Part shown: piece after piece, positions 1 to 9,115 of the stretch
Numbering within the stretch: position 1 is the first letter of the stretch
How the letters are laid out: each line of letters starts with the position of its first letter
Source: Papio anubis
Taxonomy: Eukaryota; Chordata; Mammalia; Primates; Cercopithecidae
Length of the DNA stretch: 64,000 nt
Assembly: GCF_008728515.1 (NCBI RefSeq)
Contig: NC_044986.1
Coordinates: 58,765,159 to 58,829,158 of the forward strand
Reading direction: 5' to 3'
Position numbers and translations under genes: made by a program
The notes under the pieces: generated by a model
Told to the model about the DNA's origin: nothing
Seen by the model: only the letters and a program-made list of their open reading frames with translations
Databases searched by the model: none

Positions 1-344
1 TCCTGAGCAGGCCGGGTGTGGATCCGGGCTGTGTCTGGCCTTGGGAAGCAGGTGAGCCTTGGCTTCATGCCCATCTCTTTTTCTGTTTTCCCTTCTGAGC
101 CTCCGTCCTCTAAACATGTGTTTCCCTCCTTAGAACTGAGCCTGTGCCCCGTTCCTCTTACTCATTTTCATCCTTACCAAAGCATTAGTTAATAACTTAG
201 GTGTTGGTTGTTATAGAAAGAAACTCATTGCATTTGACTCCCAAATCAAACCACAAAGGTGTCTGTTTATTCCTAAGGAGAAATGTATGTGCTAGTTGGG
301 ATCACAACAATAGGTCCTGACCTTCTGAGAATCACTTGGCCTCC
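1..344 (+). other. unique sequence; possible 5' splice site at 51/52
   Basis: The window opens with a GC-richer run ending AAGCAG|GTGAGCC at 51/52, a strong match to a splice donor. If real, bases 1-51 would be the end of an exon lying mostly outside the window. No partner acceptor can be seen, so this is only a possibility. The rest to 344 shows no recognisable element. Confidence 0.15.
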
Positions 345-430
345 CCTGGTCATCAGATCTTTCTCTGTCAAGTAAGAGAATTGGATTAGATTTCCTCCAG
401 TGTTCCTTCCAGTCTCAAAACATCAGAGGG
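345..430 (+). repeat. CR1/L3- or MIR3-like ancient remnant
   Basis: The stretch resembles the 3' part of old CR1/L3-type elements: a 'cctcagtttctttatctgtaaa'-like start, then ttggattagatttcctccag and tgttccttccagtctcaaaa. It is very diverged and could instead be a MIR-family copy. Confidence 0.3.
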
Positions 431-604
431 TTGAAGGAGAAAAAAAAAGTTACTGAGAAGTAGACTTGGACTCAATGTTCACATAAACTACCAATAAGCA
501 GAAATGTCCAAATACAGAATGGGAGGTGGTAAACACCCTCTCATGGAGATGTTGATTCAGAGGCTGGACAACCCCTTGTAAAAGATATTATTAAAGGATA
601 TTAT

Positions 605-608
<4 letters not shown>

Positions 609-644
<36 letters not shown>
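609..644 (+). repeat. (TG)18 microsatellite
   Basis: Eighteen uninterrupted TG units. Pure dinucleotide tracts of this length are usually length-polymorphic. Confidence 0.97.
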
Positions 645-645
<1 letters not shown>

Positions 646-647
<2 letters not shown>

Positions 648-800
648 CATCCATTCATTCAACAAACACTTAGAAAGCCTCATGTATCTGCTAGGCACTG
701 ATGAGTCAGCATTGAAACATGACATTGACAATTTCTGCCTTAGTAAATCTGCATTCTAGGATCAAGTAACACACATGTATATACAGTGTAGGTATATACA
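646..800 (-). repeat. L2 LINE 3' end, reverse
   Basis: It starts with ccattcattcaacaaacact and continues with a diverged 'ctgctaggcactgatgag' and 'aatctgcattctagg'. This is the reverse complement of the L2 3' end (…cagtgcctggcacatagtaggcgctcaataaatgtttgttgaatgaatg). The repeat abuts the TG tract. Confidence 0.6.
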
Positions 801-934
801 CAGTAGGAAGAGGTGAAGTCTGAGGCAAACTCGAGACTAAAGGCATACAATGTTAAAATGGTACCCATTTTGTGGGCCAGATAAGTCTGCAAGCTGAATT
901 AGACACGGATCACAAAGTCATGATCCATGGTCCA

Positions 935-1170
935 GGTAATAATAAAGATTAATTGAGTGCACACCATGTGCCAGCCTGTTTTAGGTGCCTTACACATATT
1001 AAATCACTTATTCCTAGAATTAAACCACTTTTATAGGGACAATTATTTTCTCCATTTTACAGATGAGAAAGTCATGGCAAAAAAAGAGTTAAATAAGGTG
1101 CCCAGGTCACCTGGCAAGCTGATCTGTGACTCCAAACCCCCTTTTGAAACTCTATGTTGCCTCTACCTAG
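935..1170 (-). repeat. MIR SINE, reverse
   Basis: Landmarks of reversed MIR are in order: ttgagtgcacaccatgtgcca, gccttacacatattaaatcac, ctccattttacagatgagaaa, then a degraded 'aggtcacctggcaagctgatctgtg'. The short open frame inside (88 codons) is a by-product of the repeat. Confidence 0.8.
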
Positions 1171-1339
1171 ATGATTCCTCTGGTTCTGAACTTTTCTGGT
1201 TATGCAGAACTGGTCTTATTTAATCAAATCAGTGCAAGTGAGTGAGTTTTATTCATTTCTTTTACAACGACCTGCCTCATATAGGTAAGAGTGAAGAATC
1301 AGACTTCATTTTAGGCTTGAACCAGAATGACTGCTGACA

Positions 1340-1480
1340 TTTCATCCCAGCTACTCAGGAGGCTGAGACTGGAGGATCACTTGAACCTGGGAGGCAGAGG
1401 TTGCAGTGAGCTGAGATCATGCCACTGCACTCCAGCCTTGGCAACAGTGTGAGACTCCGACTCAAAAAAAAAAAAAAAAA
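1340..1480 (+). repeat. Alu right-monomer fragment
   Basis: It begins within the Alu second half (tcatcccagctactcaggag), runs through gaacctgggaggcagaggtt and cactgcactccagcctt, and ends in a 17-A tail at 1464-1480. It is 5'-truncated, about 140 bp; subfamily S or J cannot be fixed. Confidence 0.9.
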
Positions 1481-1885
1481 GTCTTCTCAAAAGTATGTAA
1501 GCCCCAGAAGATATTCATGCCAGATTATATCTGTCCCTGTGAAACAGCCAAAGGCTGGGGTCAAGCAGGGAACAAACAATTTTCTCCTTTACATGTCAAG
1601 GGAGGAAGCATGTTATTCACCCTCTTACCTAACAAGCTTGTGCCTTGACCACAGAATGGTGAAATTTAAGAAGTGGAAGAGATCTGAACATCAAGTATGA
1701 TATTTCTGTGGGATCTTAATAGGATTTATAAGAAGACAATAGCTACATGGTGAAATAACTTCAGGAATTTCTGCGTTGAAAAAGAGTTAATCTAGTTTTG
1801 TTACCTTTTAGGCTTCTTGGACTCCTTACCTTATTTTTCATGGGACATCTCTTGGACTAGGAATGTTCTGCAGAATAGATTTGTA
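1481..1885. other. no recognised feature
   Basis: I see no repeat, conserved reading frame or motif cluster here. Confidence 0.5.
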
Positions 1886-1887
1886 TA

Positions 1888-2010
1888 ACCTGGCCTGATC
1901 TTCCCATCTAATTTTCACAAGTGAGGAATCTGAGGAGCTTGGGAAGATAAATGAGCCACTCAAGGTCACACAGCTGGCAAATAATAGTACTGATAAAAGG
2001 CCTTTGAGTT
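1888..2010 (-). repeat. MIR SINE fragment, reverse
   Basis: Core reversed-MIR words are present: ctaattttcacaagtgaggaa and actcaaggtcacacagctgg followed by caaataatagtactgataaaag. Confidence 0.65.
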
Positions 2011-2014
2011 TTAT

Positions 2015-2165
2015 GGTTGTGACAGCTTAGAACTGAAAAGGGTCTTAAAGAATACCTAATTCAAGCAATTCACTTTGTTAGAAGAGGAAATACAGCTCCA
2101 AAGAGAATAAGTTACTTGTCCAAGGCTGTACAGGCAGAGTCTGGACCACATTATAGACTTTCTGG
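2015..2165 (-). repeat. CR1/L3-like ancient LINE remnant, reverse
   Basis: The order 'cttagaactgaaaagggtct', 'taaagaatacctaattcaag', 'gaggaaatacagctcc', 'ttgtccaaggctgtacaggc' follows the reversed CR1/L3-type pattern (agctggaagggaccttagagatcatctagtcc). It is heavily mutated, and a MIR-related origin is possible. Confidence 0.35.
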
Positions 2166-2329
2166 CTTCTCCCTGGAAGGAAACAAAGTGAAAATGAATT
2201 TAATTATGATAGCCAGAAATGACTCTTAACCAATGTTTTCTAAGTATGTATAAGAGCTTCTGCTAAATGCTATAAGACATTGACATGACAGACACTGAGA
2301 TGCTGCGGTAGCCTCAGTAAGGAAACTGA

Positions 2330-2508
2330 TGTGGCGACTTCACATTAGAACCACTGGGAGCTTTACCAATACTACTGATGACCTTGTCTGAGCCATACTC
2401 TACAGAAATGAAATCTATTGAGAAGTTGGAGGTGAGATGGGGCCCCAGTGTCTGTATTTTTAAAAACTGCCTGGGTGATTCTAGTGCAGTCAGAGTGGAG
2501 AACCACTG
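2330..2508 (+). mobile_element. MER5A-type hAT-Charlie MITE
   Basis: Non-autonomous hAT element. The interior has cacattagaaccactgggag, acagaaatgaaatctattga and ggccccagtgtctgtatttt; the end reads ctgcctgggtgattctagtg and gagaaccactg. The length of about 180 bp suits MER5A. The left terminal repeat is badly eroded. Confidence 0.75.
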
Positions 2509-2630
2509 GCCTAGACTAAAACAAGATCTGAAGTTGGAAAAAAGAGAAAAAGAGATGGCAGCAGAGGCTTCAGGCCAAGGGGTGCCTAGATCACCAGCTG
2601 AGAGGAGGCAATGGTGTTTATCTCCTTATT

Positions 2631-2652
2631 ACACACACACACACACACACAC
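2631..2652 (+). repeat. (AC)11 short tandem repeat
   Basis: Eleven AC units without interruption. Confidence 0.9.
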
Positions 2653-2659
2653 TGCTCTC

Positions 2660-3559
2660 ATCTTTCTCCTCTCTGGCTAAAAGGGGAGAAATCCCTTGGT
2701 GGGAATAAGACCAGCAGTAAGAAGAGATGGATAAAAAGATCACTGGCCAGCCTTGGGCCTAGCTAAATCTTGCTAGCATGAATTTTTAGAAAATTCTGTC
2801 AGAATGGCTCTGTGACTTTCTTCTGAAATGCTCCCATACTCTGCATGGAAGCAGAAAGAGTAGGCCTGTGGGTTACTTAGAGCTTTGGGCAGGCAGGTTG
2901 GACACAAGGCTTCTTGCTAGCAGCAGAAATGACAGCTGAGAGAAGCTGGTTGATAGATTCCATGCAGATAGTACTTGTTTCACAATTGTGGTGAACCAGT
3001 GATGACTATAAGGAGTAGACTCCACTGCGAGGGGGTGCACCTTATTCTACGTGCAGTGAATTCCCTGCCCAGGATAGTGGTGGTTCACTCTGCCCATATC
3101 TGTGTTTCCTAGATTCCTTTCAAATCTCCCTTAACATCATTTGGAGATAATTTATATTTTCATTTTGGGTAAATTTTATACTTACAACCATCCCTCCAAT
3201 TATTTCTGTAATAATGACCTTCCTGTGCCTAGCGGAACTGCCAAATTCGGCCACAGCACAGCTGATTATGAACTTGTGACTCAGTGGCCGACATTTGAAG
3301 ACAATCTTTAACTCCAATAAGAAGCCAGCAGCCAGCATCTTCTAACAATTACTGTAATTTATGATTCAAAAAATGAAATGGCAATGTTCAGATTTCTCTT
3401 AAGAGATTCTTGACTTAACCACATGAGGACTGAGTCTCATTTGTAGAAAAATGAGACTAGCTTCTTGTCCTTCACCTCTGATCACAGGGAGTCTCAGAAT
3501 GAAGTGCTATCTGAGATTAAATTGTAGCTTTCTTTTGTTTAATTTTTTAAATTTTACTA
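2660..3559. other. no recognised feature
   Basis: Apparently unique sequence; no repeat landmark, credible coding frame or splice pair seen. Confidence 0.45.
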
Positions 3560-3680
3560 TCCCCCGCTCCAGCTGGAACCCGAGAGTTAGTATGCACAGT
3601 CCGCTTTCCAACTGAACTGCCTAATCCTCTATGACTCAGCTGTCCAGAGCCACAGCTGGCTTGGCATTGATTTTAAAAGC

Positions 3681-3731
<51 letters not shown>

Positions 3732-3905
3732 GTTCTCTCTCCTTTCTTCTTCCCACTCTAAAGTCCCCTCTCCCTCTCCCTACCCCAAGCCAGTTCCACA
3801 GTGAATCAATTGCCAGGTCTTTCCAATTGGCCGTAAGCAGCGCCAGGGGGAAACTCCTAGTTCTCTGGCTACAGGCTTGGGCTGGGGAAGCAGCTTATAA
3901 GGTCA
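3560..3905. promoter_or_regulatory. candidate cis-regulatory segment (E-boxes, AP-1, CCAAT, CArG-like/TATA)
   Basis: Several binding-site consensus words cluster outside any repeat I recognise. E-boxes CAGCTG lie at 3570-3575, 3637-3642 and 3653-3658. AP-1 TGACTCA at 3632-3638 overlaps the second E-box. CCAATTGG is at 3823-3830, a CTCF-like core CGCCAGGGGG at 3841-3850, and GCTTATAAGG at 3893-3902, which fits both a CArG box with one mismatch and a TATA-type box. CAGCTG E-boxes plus CArG are typical of muscle or SRF-driven elements. Function and direction are inference; a (CT)n tract divides the cluster. Confidence 0.35.
3686..3728 (+). repeat. (CT)21 microsatellite
   Basis: Forty-three uninterrupted bases of CT repeat, preceded by an imperfect ctctc and followed by a pyrimidine-rich shoulder to about 3780. 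Long CT/GA mirror tracts can adopt triplex (H-DNA) structure. Confidence 0.95.
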
Positions 3906-6180
3906 GTGTCCCAAACTCAAGCAGACAGCAGTACAAATAAACAGCCATGGGGAGACAGACACGGAGTCAGGAAAATCCCCTACATGACTAGACTATCAGT
4001 TTCAGCAATGCCATGACTGAGAACATCAGGTTCAAGCCCATGACACTGAGGCCAAAGGGTTTGCCTTGGAATAAGTGTTGTTCTCAAGCCCATTTCTCTC
4101 TAGCCAGTGGCCATATTTTGTTAAAGAAAAAAAAAATTCACCTGAAGGATGACTGGCAGTCAAAATTAAATAATTATAAAAAATGATATATTTTCAGGAT
4201 TTGAGTTAATTGAGATAGAAGGACAATCTAAATTAGCTAAGAACCTGAATTATGGAAGTTCTTGAAAGACAAGTGCCAGTGGGGAAGGGTCCTCCTGATA
4301 GTGTTCTAGAAAAAAATTGGGTATTTGAAACCACAGATGTCCGTTTAAATGGACAAGAACCATGAGGTTCTTACCAGAGGCAGATTTATCATGAAACTAG
4401 TGAGGCTTATATTTCAAGACTTCTCTCTTAGATAGACATAGCTAAGGGGCACTAACATTGTGTTTATATGGTTATATGTTGTAAAATTTGCAAAAGGAAA
4501 ATGTTTTAATATTCTTTTTCTTAAAAAGGGATTGCCAGCTTATACAAGCTTCAGACCCCTTGAATCCTGAACCCATATCAATTGGGAAAGGCATTTGGGG
4601 ACAGATGGGGTGAGTGAAGGGGATTGCCTTTGGGGTCCACTTTTGTTCTTGCTGATTTGGATGAAAGGAGGAGGTACCCTGGTGTGGGGTCCAGCTTTTC
4701 ATTCTCATTGGTGACTTAGGGCTCCCCTTCTTCCAGGCAGGCTCCCTCATGCCCCTCCGAACAATCTAATGTCACCCTACAGACACCTCCTGTGATCATG
4801 GTTCTTATTTTAGAAGTAAATGTGAGCATACATGTGCCAGCATAAAGAAAGCATTCTATAAAATGCTAGCTATGGTGAACAATTTTCCGTGATCATAATG
4901 GTACTCCCTTTCTTTTGAGCATTTCTATAGCAACTCACATCCTTGGCCATGCAATCGTCTATGGTTGAATGTGTGACTCAAATCAGGCCTTTTAGAGTCT
5001 TTCCCTAGGTTATTCAACTGCAGCAAAGAGGGTCTCTTTTCTCTGGCTATGGCTGACAGCTGACAGGGATACAGCCTTGTGGGAAAGCTAGTGTGCGAAT
5101 GAATTCTAGAGAAACTCAGTAGCCTTCCAGTGCCTGATTTCAGCACCCCATCCCATTTTCCTGCGGGTTTATAAGCCCACACAATTCCCCTTTCTTCTCA
5201 AGAAGGTTGCTGTCTCTTTTAACCTAAATTGTCCTAATCCATTTTTAATCTGGAGTCACATGGTCATGAAAAAAATTCTTCCGGCTCTCTTTTTCTCTTC
5301 TATTGCAGCAAAGCTTCCTGTTGAGCATACTCCCTGTAGAATCATCTCCTACAGTGAAATTTCAATCACTTTTATCAACAATCCTGACATCAACAAATTA
5401 CTAAACATCTTTCACTTTTGCAACTCAAACTATAGCACAAGCACCTATTAGGTCCAAGGCAACTGGCTCCCATCTGGACCAGGTAAACTACCTGGAATCT
5501 GACTGTGCTTCTACTGCAAAGTAAACAAAAGTACAACTCCAGGATCTATTACTGAAAAGTGTGAGGAACTGGTAGGTTGACCAATGATGGCCATAACTTC
5601 CGCAATATATTAGGCGCTATGTATATGCTGGATTTAAGATTATCTGAGAGCTCAAAGCACATTTTGACCATCACAAGAGTTAAAACATAGACCTGGCTGT
5701 GTTGGGTGTAATAATTTTGGTCTCACTGAAATTATTCCCTAAGAGAAAACTGGCCCTATTAGGGACACCTTGGGATAGTCATTTCCTGTATGTATAGGGC
5801 TTTATGACTAGAGGGCCTCTTAGCATCTGACGACTCTAATTTTGACCCAATAAGATGCAGTGTTTACAATGCATAAATGTATACCGCAGCTCAAATTGAT
5901 CTAGTCAACACTCTAACTGGTGTTGCTGAGAATAGGGCCTTTCAATTAAACAGTTAAGAATGACTAGTAACTACTTCACAAAAAATATTTATAGTCGATT
6001 TATTAGATAATACTATTAAACACTTAAAAACAATCCGTTTCATAAGTGAGTTACCTACTCAATAACCCCACTATATTCAACTTGAAACCCAATTTTCATG
6101 GAAAGTTTACTATCCAAGTTTTCATAAATTATATGCTAGAAAAATTCAAATTATAGGGCAAGCGGCAAATGGTAAATTAC
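3906..6180. other. long stretch without recognised features
   Basis: I find no Alu, L1, MIR or LTR landmarks and no convincing exon. Open frames of 63-92 codons lie in this span but have no family resemblance, and frames of that length are expected by chance. Confidence 0.45.
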
Positions 6181-6184
6181 CTTG

Positions 6185-6310
6185 AATAGAGAGCTGGGCT
6201 GGAATTCGGAAGTCCTAAGTTCTTGTCTTAGCTCTGTCCCTAAATTACTGCAATTACTCTGAGCCTCAGTTTCTGCATCTGTAAAATGATAGAGTTGGAC
6301 CACATCATAA
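6185..6310 (+). repeat. MIR-family SINE fragment, forward
   Basis: The order 'gagagctgggctggaattcg', 'ctgagcctcagtttctgcat', 'ctgtaaaatgatagagttgg' is that of a forward MIR/MIR3-type SINE. It sits head to head with the reversed MIR that follows. Confidence 0.65.
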
Positions 6311-6311
6311 C

Positions 6312-6572
6312 TATAATTTATTGAGCTATTACTATGTGCCAGGACTTGTGTGTGGAGCTTTATGCACATTATTTTATTACACCGCCATTTATTTCTTCCA
6401 TTAGTTATTTTAGTACATAATACTTTTTATGCTTTATTCTGTACAGAGCAGAAAACTGAGGCTCACAGAGACTAAGAAACTTTCCCAAGATCACACAGCT
6501 AGTAGGTGGCAGAGTAGAGATTCAAACTGGGTTAAACTAGGTTCAGAGCCCACACACTTAACTACTACTTGA
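6312..6572 (-). repeat. MIR SINE, reverse
   Basis: Near full-length reversed MIR: atttattgagctattactat, gtgccaggacttgtg, aaaactgaggctcacagaga, aagatcacacagctagtagg, cagagcccacacacttaact. An insertion or divergent patch occupies the centre. Confidence 0.8.
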
Positions 6573-7679
6573 TTCTGTTATTTTTGGAGGATCTCAAAGA
6601 TTCTTCTGGCTACAAAGTACTTTTCTTATATTTCTAAGTAGCAATCCATTTCAGGATTAACAGGGTTTCATTGTTATCTTAGTATATTTGGACTGGTTTG
6701 TGACAGTTAATTTCCAGTTAATCCAATTATGATAAATGTGAGCTGAGACCTGTAAATTCAATTATAACCAACTCAGAACTAATTTTCAGTAAAATTAAGA
6801 AATACCAGTCAAGAAAACACCAATGGTTGTTAGATTCTCTAACTTATTCTGGAGCTTATTTTGACTACATTTTAGGAACAAACCCCATTTAGAAGATGAA
6901 CTCTGTCCTGAAGGGGAAACTAACCACTCTTGGCTCTTTCCCCATTAGTAAAATCGTAAAACAAATATGGATTTTTCCTCCTGGTTTCCAATCCCTTTAC
7001 TCCACCCCAGCCACCACAAACACAGTCTGTCGGTGTGGTCTGACTGGTTGTTGTTGGTGGCAGTGACTTTAATCCTACCCCACCTCCTCCAAGAGGGAGC
7101 TTGGACGCCAAGGGTTTAGCTCTTGGAGTATTTCTCATGCTGTTTGAGGAACTGAAAGTTGGAGCTATAAAGAAATACAATATGTGGCCCATTGCCTTAT
7201 AGATGTCCCAACAGTGAGGGCACAAATGAAGCAGATAAAAATGCAGAACAGAGTAGAGTAAAGGATATGTTAAGAGCTCGGCTTCTATGGTAGACGTGAG
7301 GGAAGAAGCTATGATAGAGGGTTGGGTGGGGAAGAGAAAGAAAGAGATTGAGTTGAGGTATAGACAAGACTTGGATTGGCTAGGGAGAATGGGAAGGGGA
7401 AGGAGAAGAGGGGCATTCTAGGTAAGAAAACCAGGATAGGGAACAAGGAAGGAATGAATGCGGTATGCTACAGCACTGTGAAGAGAACTTCTGTGCTAGC
7501 AGACTTCTAACCAAAACCTCTAGTTAACAACTAGAAAATTCCATCAGAAAAGTCTTCACAGGCAAGGACTTCATCTCTTTTGCTTATCACCATGTCCTGG
7601 GTGTCTATAACAATACTTGACACAGAGAAGGTAGCCAACACATATCACTCAATGCCTAAATGTTGTATTTCATGTAGAT
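6573..7679. other. no recognised element; purine-rich patch 7300-7425
   Basis: Apparently unique sequence. A G/A-rich run at about 7300-7425 (gggaagaagc, gaagagaaagaaagagattg, gggaaggggaaggagaagag) is the only compositional anomaly. Confidence 0.4.
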
Positions 7680-7863
7680 CTGTGGCTCTCAAAGTGTCGT
7701 CCCTGGGCCAGCATTATTGACATCATGTGGGAACTTGCTAGAAATAAAAATTCTTAGGCCCCACTCCAGACCTACTGAATCAGAAACTCTAGAATTGGGC
7801 CCCAGAGTCTGTAGTTTAACAAGCTCTCCAGGTGATTCTGATGCACATTGAAATTTATAAACC
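7680..7863 (+). mobile_element. MER20-type hAT-Charlie MITE
   Basis: It closely follows the MER20 pattern: gtggctctcaaagtgtcgtc, gggaacttgctagaaataaa, ccactccagacctactgaat, tttaacaagctctccaggtg, attctgatgcaca. The last terminal-repeat bases are missing where an Alu has joined. Confidence 0.85.
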
Positions 7864-7864
7864 A

Positions 7865-8156
7865 TGCCGAGTGCTGTGGCTCGCATCTGGAATCCCGGCA
7901 TTTTGGCAGGCCAAAGCAGGCAGATCACTAGAGGTCAGGAGTTCGAGCCTAGCCTGGCCAAGATGGTGAAAACCCATCTCTACTAAAAATAGAAAACTTA
8001 GCCAGGTGTGTTGGCACATGCCTGTAGTCCCAGATACTTGGGAGGCTGAGGTGGGAGGATCATCTGAGCCTGGGGAGGTTGAGGCTGCAGTGAACCGTGA
8101 TTGTGCCACTGCATTCCAGCCTGTGTGACAGAGAGAGATCTGGCCTCAAAAAAAAA

Positions 8157-8201
<45 letters not shown>

Positions 8202-8204
8202 CAA
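7865..8204 (+). repeat. AluJ, full length
   Basis: Dimeric Alu, strongly diverged (gtgctgtggctcgcatctgg at the start). The J-type words gaggctgcagtgaaccgtga and cattccagcctgtgtgacag are present in the right arm. The A tail passes into a degenerate (AAAAG)n run ending near 8204. It sits at the edge of the MER20 copy. Confidence 0.9.
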
Positions 8205-8834
8205 CAGTCTGAACCTTGGATGTATACCAAAGCATGATTACGGCAATTTTCTTCCTGCCTCCAAAAGCCGTGATATTCTTCCTAGCATGTTCTAAAAGGG
8301 AAGAAAAGGAGTATTTATTCTTTAAAGGCTGGCAAGTAACATCCGAAACTCTTAAGCGCTGGTAGTGACCTCTTTGCATTTCAGAGAATACAACTGTCTA
8401 AATCCAAATAAGTAAAACTAGATTTATCTGTTTATCAGGACAGAGTGTCTCTCACAGGAAGAGGAGGACCCCAGGCTCTGGGAACACAATACTACCAAAG
8501 AAAAAGTGAATTTAAAACTATGAATGAAATGATGAAGTACTAGTTTAACATGGCTGACTGACCCAAGTATTTTCCCTTCTAAAAGTCCAATAAAATAATA
8601 GTAAAAGAATAACTAATAAGAGCAAAGAGAGTGGAAAGGACACTAGAACCATTTCAATTAATCTCTGAAAATTGGAAGAGGACAGAAAACGGTGGGACCT
8701 TCTTGGAACAACTTGAAGGAACGAGTGTTGCTGTTAGTAAATGCTTGATGCAGATTCCTGAGGAGCTGAGGCCTTAAGAGTAGTAAGTCTCCCTCTATTC
8801 CTGAAGAAAATAAGTGTTCTCCATGATATTTCAT
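8205..8834. other. no recognised feature
   Basis: A-rich unique sequence; nothing recognisable. Confidence 0.45.
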
Positions 8835-8850
8835 AAAACCAGAGAACTGG

Positions 8851-9098
8851 GCTGGGCATGGTGCGTCACGCCTGTAATCCCAGCACTTTGGGAGGCCGAG
8901 GCAGGTGGATCACCTGCAGTCAGAGGTTCGAGACCAGCCTGACCAACATGGTGAAACCCTGTCTCTACTAAAAAAAAAAAAAAAAAAAAGCAAAAATGAG
9001 CTGGGTATAGTGGTGCACACCCGTAGTCCCAGCTACTTGGGAGGCTGAGGAACGAGAATCACTTTAAACCGGGAAGTGGAGGCTGCAGTGAGCCAAGA
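8851..9098 (+). repeat. AluS, 3'-truncated but flanked by target duplication
   Basis: It starts gctgggcatggtgcgtcacg and runs through a 20-A central linker to ggctgcagtgagccaag, lacking the last ~45 bp and the A tail. Flanks are near-identical: aaaaccagagaactgg at 8835-8850 and aaaacctagagaactgg at 9099-9115. Confidence 0.9.
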
Positions 9099-9115
9099 AA
9101 AACCTAGAGAACTGG

